Positions 6,965-14,827 of a stretch of 23,486 bases of DNA are shown piece after piece (the stretch's first letter is position 1; every line of letters begins with the position of its first letter). The translations under genes were made by a program, and so were the position numbers. The DNA is from DASSJF01 sp035934535 (GTDB lineage Bacteria; Sysuimicrobiota; Sysuimicrobiia; Sysuimicrobiales; Segetimicrobiaceae). The DNA is taken from assembly GCA_035934535.1 (NCBI GenBank), contig DASYXS010000085.1, positions 1 to 23,486 of the forward strand, written 5' to 3'. The notes beneath the pieces were generated by a model. The model worked only from the letters and a program-made list of their open reading frames with translations, was not told the origin of the DNA and searched no databases.

Positions 6965-7836
6965 GTCTCCCGTCTCCGCCACAACGACACGCGCAGCGGC
7001 GGCACCCGGAGTGACGGCACCCGCACGGCCGGGACGCCCGGCATGTGCAGGCCGCGCCCGGCGACCGCCGAGAGCCCCGCGAGCGCGAGGAGACGGGCCT
7101 TCAGCTCCTCCTCGGTCAGGCCCCGGTCGAGCCGGCCCTCCACCGCGAGCGAGATCGTGCCGGTCTCCTCCGACACCACCACGGCGAGGGCATCGGTGAC
7201 CTCGGTCAGGCCGATCGCGGCGCGGTGGCGCGTCCCGAGCGGACGGATCAGCCCGGGCCGCTCGCTGAGCGGCAGGAGGCAGCCCGCGGCGACGAGCCGG
7301 TTGCCGCGGATGATGACGGCGCCGTCGTGCAGCGGCGTGTTCGGAAAGAACACGCTGATCAGCAGCTGCACCGTCACAATGGCGTCGACGCGGATCCCCG
7401 TCTCGATGAAGTCCTCGAGTCCGACCCGGCGCTCGAGCACGATCAGCGCGCCGATCTTGCGGGATCCGAGGATGCGGGCGGCGCGGGCGACGTCGTTGAC
7501 GAGGCGGATCGCCGCCTCCCGATCGAGCCCGTGCGGGGTGTAGCCGACCAGCAGCACGCTCCCCCGGCCCAGCTGCTCGAGCATCCGCCGCAGCTCCGGC
7601 TGGAAGAGCACGAGGAGCGCGATCGGCACGACCAGGCCGACGTAGCTCAACAGCCACTGCAGCGTGTAGAGCCCGAGCCACCGGCTGACGATGTATGCGA
7701 GGAACAGCAGGCCGAGCCCGGTGACGAGCTGCACCGCGCGCGTGCCGCGGATGAGCATGAGGATCTGGTAGACGACGAATGCCACGACGAGGATGTCGAG
7801 CAGGTCCCAGATTCTAAGCGGGAACGGCCACGCCAC
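6961..7836 (-). CDS. cdaA: Diadenylate cyclase CdaA (DisA_N domain, membrane-bound, 291 aa)
   Basis: CdaA condenses two ATP molecules to cyclic di-AMP, a second messenger controlling potassium, turgor and wall homeostasis. Three hydrophobic helices occupy roughly residues 10-28, 38-56 and 62-78, followed by a cytoplasmic DAC domain. The two signature motifs are intact: DGA at 171-173 (in TPLHDGAVI) and GTRHRAA at 201-207. FQPELRRMLEQLG is the typical linker helix. The start is GTG at 7836, with GAGGTG just upstream. It lies 44 bp after argF and overlaps cdaR. The order cdaA-cdaR-glmM matches the conserved operon of Gram-positive bacteria. Confidence 0.95.
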   Translation of the reverse strand: MAWPFPLRIWDLLDILVVAFVVYQILMLIRGTRAVQLVTGLGLLFLAYIVSRWLGLYTLQWLLSYVGLVVPIALLVLFQPELRRMLEQLGRGSVLLVGYTPHGLDREAAIRLVNDVARAARILGSRKIGALIVLERRVGLEDFIETGIRVDAIVTVQLLISVFFPNTPLHDGAVIIRGNRLVAAGCLLPLSERPGLIRPLGTRHRAAIGLTEVTDALAVVVSEETGTISLAVEGRLDRGLTEEELKARLLALAGLSAVAGRGLHMPGVPAVRVPSLRVPPLRVSLWRRRET

Positions 7837-7856
7837 ACGCCACCTCGAGCCGGTGC

Positions 7857-7874
7857 GCCGGCGTTCGCGCCGGC
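7857..7874 (-). other. Intercistronic hairpin between argF and cdaA
   Basis: Perfect 7-bp arms GCCGGCG and CGCCGGC enclose a four-base loop (CGAA on the minus-strand RNA), lying just after the argF stop and about 20 bases before the cdaA GTG. No T-run follows, so it is not a standard intrinsic terminator. It could protect the 3' end of an argF-containing message or simply reflect high GC. The structure is seen; its role is unknown. Confidence 0.35.
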
Positions 7875-7880
7875 ACGCCC

Positions 7881-8807
7881 TTACAGGATCGCTGCGAGAA
7901 GGGCCTTCTGCGAATGAAGCCGGTTCTCCGCCTCATCGAACGCGACGCAGCGCGGCCCGTCCATGATCTCGTCGGTGATCTCCTCGCCGCGGTGGGCCGG
8001 CAGACAGTGGGAGACGACCGCGTCCGCGGGGGCCCGCGCCAGCAGCGCCGCGTTGACTTGATAGGGACCGAACGCCCGCCGCCGGGCGACCGCCTCCTGC
8101 TCCTGGCCCATGCTCGTCCAGACGTCGGTCAGGATGAGGTCCGCGGCCGATACCGCCCGCACGGGATCGTCGGTGAGATCAATGGTCCCATGGCTCTGCG
8201 CGGCGTCCGCCCGGGCCCGCGCGATGCTGTCGCCGTCCAGGCCGAAGGCCTGCGGCGCGCAGATGGTCAGCGACAGTCCGAGCTTGCCGGTGGCGAACGC
8301 GAGCGAGCGCAGGACGTTGTTGCCGTCGCCGATCCAGGCGATCCGGACGTCGCTGAGCCGCCCCCACCGCTCGCGAATCGTGAGCAGGGTGGCCAGCGTC
8401 TGACAGGGATGCTCCCAATCGGACAGCGCGTTCACGACCGGAATGCGCGCGCCGCGGGCGAGCTCGAGGATCGAGTCGTGCGAAAACGTCCGCGCGGCGA
8501 TGCCGTCCACCCAGCGCTCGAGGTTCTTCGCCACGTCGAGCGGCGACTCGCGGCTGCCCATCTCGATGTCCCGGGGACTGAGGTAGACAGCGTGGCCGCC
8601 CAGCTGCAGCATGCCGGTCTGGAACGTCACGTGGGTGCGCAGCGACGGCTTTTCGAACACCAGCGCCAGCACCTTGCCGGCGAGCAGCGGCGGGCGGTCA
8701 CCGGCCCGGGAACGGGTCTTCATCTGCAGAGACGCTTCGATGAGCGTCCTGATCTCGTCCGCGGTCAGATCGAGCACCGCCGTGTAGTCGCGTCCGCGCA
8801 GGTCCAT
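7881..8807 (-). CDS. argF: Ornithine carbamoyltransferase (308 aa)
   Basis: This enzyme joins ornithine and carbamoyl phosphate to form citrulline in arginine synthesis. The carbamoyl-phosphate loop is FEKPSLRTH (residues 51-59; the more usual sequence is STRTR, so the last Arg is His here). HPCQ is at 133-136, the nucleotide-fold-like IGDGNNV at 159-165, the DVWTSMGQE segment at 228-236, and the ornithine/SMG-loop partner HCLPA at 267-271. Length is normal. The ATG at 8807 is chosen because it begins at MDLRGRDY, as homologues do; no clear Shine-Dalgarno precedes it. No other arginine gene is in the window, so its placement between a wall hydrolase and cdaA is a curiosity of gene order. Confidence 0.93.
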   Translation of the reverse strand: MDLRGRDYTAVLDLTADEIRTLIEASLQMKTRSRAGDRPPLLAGKVLALVFEKPSLRTHVTFQTGMLQLGGHAVYLSPRDIEMGSRESPLDVAKNLERWVDGIAARTFSHDSILELARGARIPVVNALSDWEHPCQTLATLLTIRERWGRLSDVRIAWIGDGNNVLRSLAFATGKLGLSLTICAPQAFGLDGDSIARARADAAQSHGTIDLTDDPVRAVSAADLILTDVWTSMGQEQEAVARRRAFGPYQVNAALLARAPADAVVSHCLPAHRGEEITDEIMDGPRCVAFDEAENRLHSQKALLAAIL

Positions 8808-8866
8808 GGTGCTATGATGCTTCGCGCCCGGCCGTCCGGCCCCTCGTCCCCACGCGGAGGGAAGAC

Positions 8867-9970
8867 TCAGAGGATCCGGCGGGCTCCCAGATAGCGCGTC
8901 AGGTAGTACGGGGCGTCGAGCCGGTCGATGACGACCCGCTGTGCACTCGCCGCCGGGTGGACGAACTGACCGTCGCCGATGTAGATCCCGACGTGGGACG
9001 CGCCGGTGCCGTCCGTGTTGAAGAACACCAGATCGCCCTCGGCGAGGTCGGCCCGGTCGACGGCCACGCCGGCCCTCCACTGATCGTACGACGTGCGCGG
9101 AAGGTTCGCGACATACGGCGAGTAGACGAGATACACGAGGCCGGAGCAGTCGACGCCGGACGGCATCGTTCCGCCCCAGACGTACGGCGTGCCGAGGTAT
9201 CCCACGGCCGACGCGCGGACGCGCGCGAGCAGCGCCGTCCTGGCCGGAGAGACGGGGTGGAACGCGGGCTCGACCGGTGGCGTCGGGCCTGCCGGCGCCG
9301 TGATATCCGGCGCCGTGGGATCGGCATTGATCTCATGCTGGCCGGAGCCGCCGGCGGGCGGAACCGCTGCTGCTGTGGGCGCGCCGATCGCGGGGGCCGC
9401 CGGCGCGGGCACGGACGCGATGCGCGGCAGCGGCGCGGCGCTCTTGTCGGCGGGCCTCTTCCATGACATCGTTGTCGCCGGGAACCGGATGACCTGCCCC
9501 ACGAGAATGGCCGGCGACGTCAACCCGTTGACTTCGCGGAGCGCGTCGACCGTGGTCCCGTGAATCAGGGCGAGATGGTACAACGTGTCTCCCGGCCGCA
9601 CGATGTACGATTCGCCCGCGGCGGCCGGCGTCGTGAGCGACACTCGGCCGGCGGGGCCCAGCCTCGACGGGGCGGGAGGGCGTACTTGCATCGCCGCGGG
9701 GGCGGGCTGGGATGGGGCAGGCGGCGGCACGAACGGCCCCGCCGCGGTGCCCGGGACGTCGGGGATCACCAGCACCTCGCCGGGGCGAATCCTCGAGGGA
9801 TCGTGAATACCGTTGACCTGCGCGAGGACGGGAAGCGGGACCCGGAACCGCCGGGCGATGCTGAAGAGGGTGTCGTGCGGCGCCACGACATAACGGCCGG
9901 CCGCGGCGGCCGGTCCGGCCGCGGCCACCGCCAGCGCCAACGCTGCGACGATCGCTGCGACGACGTGCAT
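8867..9970 (-). CDS. Secreted LysM - NlpC/P60 peptidoglycan endopeptidase (367 aa)
   Basis: Residues 1-25 form a signal peptide (hydrophobic core and AAAA before the cut). LysM 1 spans about 26-71 (YVVAPHDTLFSIARRF) and LysM 2 about 121-164 (YIVRPGDTLYHLA). They are joined and followed by proline/alanine-rich linkers to about 240. The C-terminal NlpC/P60 domain has the catalytic Cys275 in DCSGLVY, His326 in ASHVGIY and third residue His338 in FVHPAAS. The protein should bind peptidoglycan through its LysM repeats and cut stem-peptide bonds outside the cell during growth or separation. The ATG at 9970 has GGAGG just upstream. Its proximity to cdaA and glmM fits a wall-homeostasis neighbourhood. 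Confidence 0.93.
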   Translation of the reverse strand: MHVVAAIVAALALAVAAAGPAAAAGRYVVAPHDTLFSIARRFRVPLPVLAQVNGIHDPSRIRPGEVLVIPDVPGTAAGPFVPPPAPSQPAPAAMQVRPPAPSRLGPAGRVSLTTPAAAGESYIVRPGDTLYHLALIHGTTVDALREVNGLTSPAILVGQVIRFPATTMSWKRPADKSAAPLPRIASVPAPAAPAIGAPTAAAVPPAGGSGQHEINADPTAPDITAPAGPTPPVEPAFHPVSPARTALLARVRASAVGYLGTPYVWGGTMPSGVDCSGLVYLVYSPYVANLPRTSYDQWRAGVAVDRADLAEGDLVFFNTDGTGASHVGIYIGDGQFVHPAASAQRVVIDRLDAPYYLTRYLGARRIL

Positions 9971-10098
9971 GCTCCGCCTCCTGAGGGTGTTCCACCCGGG
10001 CGACGTTTTGTATGCCCGCGCGGAGCGCCTTTCAGACTGGGCGCGAACGGAGCTGCGCTGCGACGACTCCTACCGAGACGTGTGCCGTGCCGGTCCTG

Positions 10099-10138
10099 GG
10101 ACAAACGCAGCGCCGGACGGTGATGTCACGGCGCTGCG
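10099..10138 (-). terminator. Probable intrinsic terminator after rplM-rpsI
   Basis: Ten bases after the rpsI stop on the minus strand there is a perfect 10-bp inverted repeat, CGCAGCGCCG/CGGCGCTGCG (10106-10115 and 10129-10138), with a 13-base loop. It is followed by a short T-containing tail (TTTGT). The stem is strong but the T-run is short, so termination efficiency is uncertain. The 177-bp rpsI-hydrolase gap contains nothing else I can support. Confidence 0.6.
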
Positions 10139-10147
10139 GTAGGGCGA

Positions 10148-10546
10148 CTAGCGCTTGGAGTACTGGAAGCCCTTGCGAGCCCGCTTGTGGCCGTACTTCT
10201 TCCGTTCCTTTTTCCGCGGATCGCGCGTGAGGAATCCTGCCTTGCGCATCGGCGACCGCAGCTCGGGGTCGATCGCGACGAGCGCCCGGGCGATGCCGAG
10301 CCGGATCGCGCCGGCCTGCCCCACCACGCCGCCGCCGACCACGCTGACGACCACGTCGAAGCGCCCTTCCGCGTTCGCCACGGCCAGCGGCTGCCGCACG
10401 ACCGTCAGGAGCGGTCCCTTCGGCAGATGCTGTTCGACAGGCCGGTTGTTGACGGTGATGGTGCCGGTGCCGGGCACGAGACGCACCCGGGCCTGCGACG
10501 CCTTCCGTCCCCCCGACGCCACGACGCTTGGGCTGTTCTGACTCAT
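10148..10546 (-). CDS. rpsI: 30S ribosomal protein S9 (132 aa)
   Basis: The protein has the uS9 hallmarks: GRKASQARVRLVPGTG near the N-terminus, INNRPVEQ-like TVNNRPVEQHLP, GGGVVGQAGAIRLGIARAL in the middle, and the basic C-terminal tail ending GFQYSKR that reaches the ribosomal P-site tRNA. Length is typical. I place the start at the ATG at 10546, which overlaps the last base of the rplM stop (TGATG); a GTG one codon earlier (10549) is also possible. It is cotranscribed and translationally coupled with rplM, the near-universal L13-S9 arrangement. Confidence 0.96.
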   Translation of the reverse strand: MSQNSPSVVASGGRKASQARVRLVPGTGTITVNNRPVEQHLPKGPLLTVVRQPLAVANAEGRFDVVVSVVGGGVVGQAGAIRLGIARALVAIDPELRSPMRKAGFLTRDPRKKERKKYGHKRARKGFQYSKR

Positions 10547-10998
10547 CACGCTTCACGTCCCTTCACTGGGCGCCCGGCCAGCACCAGCCGCTGCGGCTGC
10601 TGTGCCGCGTGCCGATGGGCGCCGCCGCGGTAGATGCGGAGCTTGCGCAGGCACTCGCGCCCCAGCGGGTTCTTCGGCAGCATGCCGCGAACCGCTTCGC
10701 GGATCACGTACTCGGGGCGCCGCGCCATCATCTTGCCGGCCGCCGTCGCGCGGAGACCGCCCGGGTAGCCGGAATGCTGATAGTAGATCTTCTGCTCGGC
10801 CTTGCGGCCGGTCAGCCGGATCTTGTCGGCGTTCACGACGATCACGTAGTCGCCGGTGACCGACGGCGCGTACGTCGGGCGATTCTTGCCCTTCAGCACG
10901 GCCGCGATCTGGCTCGCCAGGCGGCCGAGCACCTGACCCTTGGCGTCGACCAGAAACCACCGCTTCGGAATGCCGGAAATTACCACTTCAGTGCGCAT
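10546..10998 (-). CDS. rplM: 50S ribosomal protein L13 (150 aa)
   Basis: This is a typical uL13. KRWFLVDAKGQVLGRLAS opens the fold, GDYVIVVNADKIRLTGRK is the conserved central block, and YYQHSGYPGG, RPEYVIREAVRGMLPKN and LGRECLRKLRIYRG follow in the usual order. It binds 23S rRNA and is an early assembly protein of the large subunit. The ATG at 10998 is preceded by GGAGG about seven bases upstream. An extended -10 promoter lies about 30 bases upstream, leaving no room for a long leader such as the L13 leader RNA of some Bacillota. Confidence 0.97.
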   Translation of the reverse strand: MRTEVVISGIPKRWFLVDAKGQVLGRLASQIAAVLKGKNRPTYAPSVTGDYVIVVNADKIRLTGRKAEQKIYYQHSGYPGGLRATAAGKMMARRPEYVIREAVRGMLPKNPLGRECLRKLRIYRGGAHRHAAQQPQRLVLAGRPVKGREA

Positions 10999-11030
10999 TC
11001 AAGGCCTCCTCGAACAACAACGCAGGGGAC

Positions 11031-11039
11031 ATTATAGCA
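11031..11039 (-). promoter_or_regulatory. Extended -10 promoter of the rplM-rpsI operon
   Basis: On the minus strand TGC-TATAAT (TATAAT at 11036-11031) forms a perfect extended -10 element, about 33 bases upstream of the rplM start codon. No recognisable -35 hexamer lies 16-18 bases further upstream, as is common for extended -10 promoters. Transcription would begin about 11024. Confidence 0.65.
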
Positions 11040-11087
11040 CGACAACGGGTTGGCGCACGCACGAAACACCAGAAACTTCCGGCCCCG

Positions 11088-11321
11088 TCAGTGAAAGAAC
11101 ACTCGGAGAAAGATCGGCACAAGCATCGTGACAATAAGGCCGTAGAGAACGAGGTCCAGCCGCCCGTTCACTCGTTGACTATCCTCGTGCACTTCCGTTC
11201 GCGGGACGGCAAATTCGGCGCGAAGGTCGCGTAGGGCACCCTCGAGCGATGACATGCGCTTGTCAATCTGCTCGTAACCGCCCTCAAGCCGGGCGATCCG
11301 AATCTGAAGTCGATCAGACAC
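11088..11321 (-). CDS. Small coiled-coil protein with C-terminal membrane anchor (77 aa, hypothetical)
   Basis: I do not recognise a family with certainty. The first about 50 residues (SDRLQIRIARLEGGYEQIDK onward) show a heptad-like pattern of Leu/Ile, consistent with a coiled coil. Residues about 57-75 (LVLYGLIVTMLVPIFLRVF) form one transmembrane helix. Small proteins of this build are common but have no assigned role. The start would be GTG at 11321, without a clear ribosome binding site, so the call is tentative. It lies upstream of rplM on the same strand, but rplM has its own promoter between them. The organised coil-plus-helix layout argues against a random frame. Confidence 0.5.
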   Translation of the reverse strand: MSDRLQIRIARLEGGYEQIDKRMSSLEGALRDLRAEFAVPRTEVHEDSQRVNGRLDLVLYGLIVTMLVPIFLRVFFH

Positions 11322-11369
11322 ACTACCGACAGGGTGTATCGTTGCCCCCGAGGAACGTCATCCGCTGCG

Positions 11370-12137
11370 ATGTCGTTGACACGCGCTTTGGCCCGTATCC
11401 CCTCGACCACGCTGCTCGGCGGCATTGTGAGACGGCTCTTCCGGTTCTTCCCGCGCCGCCCGGTCGAGGGCATTCGAACGGGCCCCCTGCGGGGCCGCCG
11501 GTGGATCGTCGCGTCCGGGGTGAACGGCTACTGGCTGGACACCTACGAGACAGAGATGCAAGCCGCCATCGCGCGGATCGTCGCGCCCGGCGGCGTCTTC
11601 TTCGACGTGGGCGCGCACGCCGGCTACTACTCCCTGCTTGCCTCGCAATTGGTCGGGGCCGAGGGGCGCGTCGTCGCCTTCGAGCCGGACGCGCGCAACC
11701 TCGGCTACCTCACGGAGCACCTGCGGCTGAATAACGCGGGCAACGTGACGGTGGTCGAGGCGGCCGTGGCCGACGCCTCCGGCGCGGCGCAGTTTGCGGC
11801 GGAAGAGAGCAGTTTCGGCGGCGCGCTATCGGCAGCGGGATCCGCCACTGTCGACACGGTGACGATCGACAGACTGATGGACGCCGGCACGGTCTCGCCC
11901 CCGACCTACCTCAAGATCGACGTCGAGGGCGCGGAGTTTCGCGTGATCTGCGGCGCGCGCAAAGTCCTGAGGACGGCCCGGCCCACGGTCTTCCTCGCGA
12001 CGCACACGCCCGCGGTCGAGCGCCTGTGCCTGGAGGCCTTAGCGACCCTCGGCTACACGGTCCGGCCGGTTGCCCGCGACGCGTGGCTGTGCGTGCCGCC
12101 GCCCGCACCGGGGCAAAGTCGGCGGGCGCGCGGTTAG
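11370..12137 (+). CDS. FkbM-family SAM-dependent methyltransferase (255 aa)
   Basis: The SAM-binding motif I is VFFDVGAHAGYYS (about residues 77-88), followed by motif II VVAFEPDARNLGYL. LKIDVEGAEFRVI is the FkbM-type motif near the end of the fold. FkbM enzymes methylate hydroxyl or carboxyl groups on secondary metabolites and surface sugars. The next genes on the other strand build a sugar locus, so O-methylation of that glycan is the likeliest job. I choose the ATG at 11370; a GTG at 11334 would add 12 residues. Its stop overlaps the stop of the convergent radical SAM gene by three bases. No clear promoter was found. Confidence 0.85.
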   Translation: MSLTRALARIPSTTLLGGIVRRLFRFFPRRPVEGIRTGPLRGRRWIVASGVNGYWLDTYETEMQAAIARIVAPGGVFFDVGAHAGYYSLLASQLVGAEGRVVAFEPDARNLGYLTEHLRLNNAGNVTVVEAAVADASGAAQFAAEESSFGGALSAAGSATVDTVTIDRLMDAGTVSPPTYLKIDVEGAEFRVICGARKVLRTARPTVFLATHTPAVERLCLEALATLGYTVRPVARDAWLCVPPPAPGQSRRARG

Positions 12138-14770
12138 GCCGATGAGGCGGTCTTAGAGTACAGCCGCGTCATCGTGAACGAGGCCATCTCCCGAATGTGA
12201 TCCACCGTGGCCTTGCCGAACTTCCGCTCGACCATCGCAAGGTAGCGCGGATCCGAGAAATAGACGTTAAACGCGTGGTCCCGGAAGCGAAGCACCTCGA
12301 GCCCCGAGATGTGCCTCGTCGGCAGCGGCAGCGTATCGTGGGCGTGCTGCGAGTAGCCGGACCACTTCTCTGGCAGCGGCGAGCCGTTCTTGACCGCGAC
12401 GTTGTACAATTGCGACCCCGGATAGGCCATGGCGCAGTTGTGGAGCAGGAACGGGACCGCATACGTGTTGTCGCCGGTCTCAACGTTGTGCACGAAGCCA
12501 TCATACTGAGTGGCCGTCACCGACTTGATGGGCACGTAGAATGCGTAACGGTCCTGGAAGTAGTGTTTGGGGCCGCCATTGGTCCAGGAAAGCTTGAATT
12601 GCCTACCTGAATGCGGGACGGCGCCGTTCGCCCGTTGGACCGCCGGTGTTTCGATGAACCCAACAACCTTGCCGGTTTTCAAGAACAGCATGACAAGTTG
12701 GCGTGCAAGAACCTCGGAACATGTGGAAACCGAGAATTGCCCATTGGAATTCCCATGAGACGTCCCATCGCCTGCGATATATCCTGATAGGAATGAGGAA
12801 GCGATGTCTGCCGGCGCCCGCATGATGAAATCGGGGATATTTTTGGTCGATGATGTCTCGCCGAACATCGTCGGCAGCGCTCGCATCATCACCTTCGAGA
12901 CGAATCCAATGCGCGTTACGCTGTCTTCGGTTCGCACTTGTGTCCTGTAGCCGAAGCACCTATCGACAAGCGTGCGGACTCGTTCGATGTTTTCCGGCTC
13001 ATTGGTGCCGAGATGGAAACCGATCTGATTGTTCGTCCGCGAGAAACGCGAGCCTTCGGCGACGTACCAACCGAACAGTTCGGCCAACTCCGGGGTAACT
13101 GGCCACGGTTCCAACAACCGCCGACCAGCAGGGCCAAGTTGTCCCCCTCGCCCTCCGCCACCAGCGTGCCCATTAACAAACGGCGAGAAATCAACTACGG
13201 TGCTCTCGTCCATGAGTGCGCATTTCGGGACTACGACGGCATCATACGTCGTCCAGTGATCCGTGTACGGCCGTAGTTCGGGCGGATTGGCCCACCGTGG
13301 CGGCGAGATGACGGGATCGTTACCTCTGGTACGGTCGATCGATACCACCTGAACGGGATGCTCGGGAGTCAGTCGGACGGATGGTAGATACCTCGGCGTG
13401 ATTGTGTATATGGCACCGGAGTACGGGCGAGACATGACAGCCTTGACGGCACTTCGTCCCGTTTCGCTCAGCACTTCCTCGCCTACACGAAGCGATTCTA
13501 TCGTGCGGGTTCCGTCCGGAGTGTAGACCGGCGTTCCTGGCGGCAGGCAGTAAAAATTCGAGAATTCAGTATTGAGATCCAGCGCCATGTCGAGCGTCTC
13601 CTGCATCGTGTCGAGGTCGTCCTCGGGCAGGCCGAAGATGTAGTTGCCGAGGACGTTGATGCCGCCCGAGCGGACGCGCGCAATCGTCTTGTAGATCTCG
13701 TCTTGATCGAAGCGCTTGTCGACGTCGGTGCGCACGCGGTCGCTGCCGGCCTCGACCCCGAAGCACAGCCAGTTGAACCCGGCGCGCTTCAGCTTCTCGA
13801 CGGTATCGGCTCCCTTCACGGTGTCGATCCGCGCATACGCCCAAATGTTGACGTCGTAGCCGCGCTCGATGATGAGATCGCAGATGCCGTGCACGTGCCG
13901 CACGTTCAGCACGAACATCTCGTCCGCGAACTTGATGTTCCGAACGCCGTACTCGCGGATCAGCCGGCCGATCTGGTCCACCGTCGTCTTCGGATCCCAA
14001 AACCGGTAGCTGTTGACCGACTCCTTGTACCCCAGCACCTGCTCGCCGGACTTGAACGGCGCCTGAATGCAGCAGAAGCTGCAGTGATACGGGCAGCCCA
14101 ATGTCGTGTAGAGCGACGCGTACGGCTGACGCTTGAGATCGCCGAAACAGTGCCAGTTGTGGGCGCGGTACCGCTCCATCGGCAGTAGATCCCAGGCCAG
14201 TTCGGGCATCTCCTGATCGAGGTTTCCGACCAGCGGCGCCGGCGGCGTCGTCCGAACCGCGGCACCGTCACGGTACCAGAGTCCCCGCACCTTCGAGAAG
14301 TCCGGATTGGCCGACCCGACCGCCTCCAACAGGTCGACCAGCGTGTACGGGCCCTCGCCGCCGCAGACGAAGTCGGCGGCCTCCTCGCGCAGCGTCCGCT
14401 CGGGGAGCGCCGCGACGTGCCCGCCGACGAGCAGCACCTTGAGGTCCGGCGCCGCCTGCTTCACCGCGCTGCAGATGGCGCCCGCGGCCGGCATCACCTG
14501 CGTGGACGCGGACGGTTGATGCCCATACGCCACGACGACGACGAGGCGCGGAGCCATCTCGGCGACGCGCGTCGCCGTCTCTTCGGGGGTCAGGTCCTCG
14601 GCGTGGCTGTCGATGACGGCGACCGAAAACCCGCGCTTCCGCGCGAACGTGGCCATCAGTCCCGTCCAGACCGGCGGCTCGATCGCGCTCAACGACGCGC
14701 CCAGCGCCTGGTAGATCTGGCGGCGGGCCCCCGGATTCACCAGCACCAGATCGAGCGGTCTCTCCGTCAT
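12134..14770 (-). CDS. B12-binding domain radical SAM protein, interrupted in frame by an intein (878 aa precursor; 507 aa spliced)
   Basis: The N-terminal about 190 residues form a cobalamin-binding-type Rossmann domain (LVLVNPGARR, LLVGGHVAALPERT, CGGEGP). The radical SAM cluster motif CxxxCxxC is C226-C230-C233 in TLGCPYHCSFC. Conserved radical SAM stretches FADEMFV, CFGVEAGSD and NYIFGLPEDD follow. After Tyr407 an intein (371 aa) intervenes; the C-extein resumes CAMAYPGSQLYN and runs 100 residues. The joined sequence NFYCAMAYPGSQLY restores a continuous conserved motif. Class-B radical SAM enzymes methylate unactivated carbons or do other radical chemistry on sugars, lipids and peptides. 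Here it ends the glycan operon, 57 bp after the DegT gene. The substrate is unknown. The ATG at 14770 has GGAGGGAG upstream. Confidence 0.92.
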   Translation of the reverse strand: MTERPLDLVLVNPGARRQIYQALGASLSAIEPPVWTGLMATFARKRGFSVAVIDSHAEDLTPEETATRVAEMAPRLVVVVAYGHQPSASTQVMPAAGAICSAVKQAAPDLKVLLVGGHVAALPERTLREEAADFVCGGEGPYTLVDLLEAVGSANPDFSKVRGLWYRDGAAVRTTPPAPLVGNLDQEMPELAWDLLPMERYRAHNWHCFGDLKRQPYASLYTTLGCPYHCSFCCIQAPFKSGEQVLGYKESVNSYRFWDPKTTVDQIGRLIREYGVRNIKFADEMFVLNVRHVHGICDLIIERGYDVNIWAYARIDTVKGADTVEKLKRAGFNWLCFGVEAGSDRVRTDVDKRFDQDEIYKTIARVRSGGINVLGNYIFGLPEDDLDTMQETLDMALDLNTEFSNFYCLPPGTPVYTPDGTRTIESLRVGEEVLSETGRSAVKAVMSRPYSGAIYTITPRYLPSVRLTPEHPVQVVSIDRTRGNDPVISPPRWANPPELRPYTDHWTTYDAVVVPKCALMDESTVVDFSPFVNGHAGGGGRGGQLGPAGRRLLEPWPVTPELAELFGWYVAEGSRFSRTNNQIGFHLGTNEPENIERVRTLVDRCFGYRTQVRTEDSVTRIGFVSKVMMRALPTMFGETSSTKNIPDFIMRAPADIASSFLSGYIAGDGTSHGNSNGQFSVSTCSEVLARQLVMLFLKTGKVVGFIETPAVQRANGAVPHSGRQFKLSWTNGGPKHYFQDRYAFYVPIKSVTATQYDGFVHNVETGDNTYAVPFLLHNCAMAYPGSQLYNVAVKNGSPLPEKWSGYSQHAHDTLPLPTRHISGLEVLRFRDHAFNVYFSDPRYLAMVERKFGKATVDHIREMASFTMTRLYSKTASSA
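12437..13549 (-). mobile_element. Intein with LAGLIDADG homing endonuclease (371 aa, in-frame insertion)
   Basis: Splice motifs are complete. Block A starts at Cys1 (CLPPGTPVYTPDGT), block B has Thr61 and His64 in LTPEHPV, block F is FVHNVETGDNTYAV, and block G is FLLHN with penultimate His370 and terminal Asn371, followed by extein Cys+1. Two LAGLIDADG motifs lie between, LFGWYVAEG (158-166, acidic residue E165) and FLSGYIAGDG (253-262, D261). The endonuclease therefore looks intact, and the element is a full class-1 intein rather than a mini-intein. Hand-counted GC is 50-55% in sampled intein lines (12661-12720: 30/60; 12841-12900: 33/60) versus 70-78% in flanking host lines (13621-13680: 42/60; 14401-14460: 47/60). 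This supports acquisition from elsewhere. Confidence 0.95.
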
Positions 14771-14827
14771 GCCCCGCTCCCTCCCGCCTCGTCCACTCGA
14801 TCAACGACGGCGGCCGCGACGATCATC

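Noticed and set aside
7881..9080. Longer start for argF
   Set aside because: The upstream extension (91 codons) overlaps the NlpC/P60 gene and is low-complexity; the family N-terminus begins at MDLRGRDY.
12437..13549. The intein region as a separate gene or a frameshifted insertion sequence
   Set aside because: The frame is continuous from N-extein to C-extein, the ends are exact splice residues, and there are no terminal repeats or target duplications.
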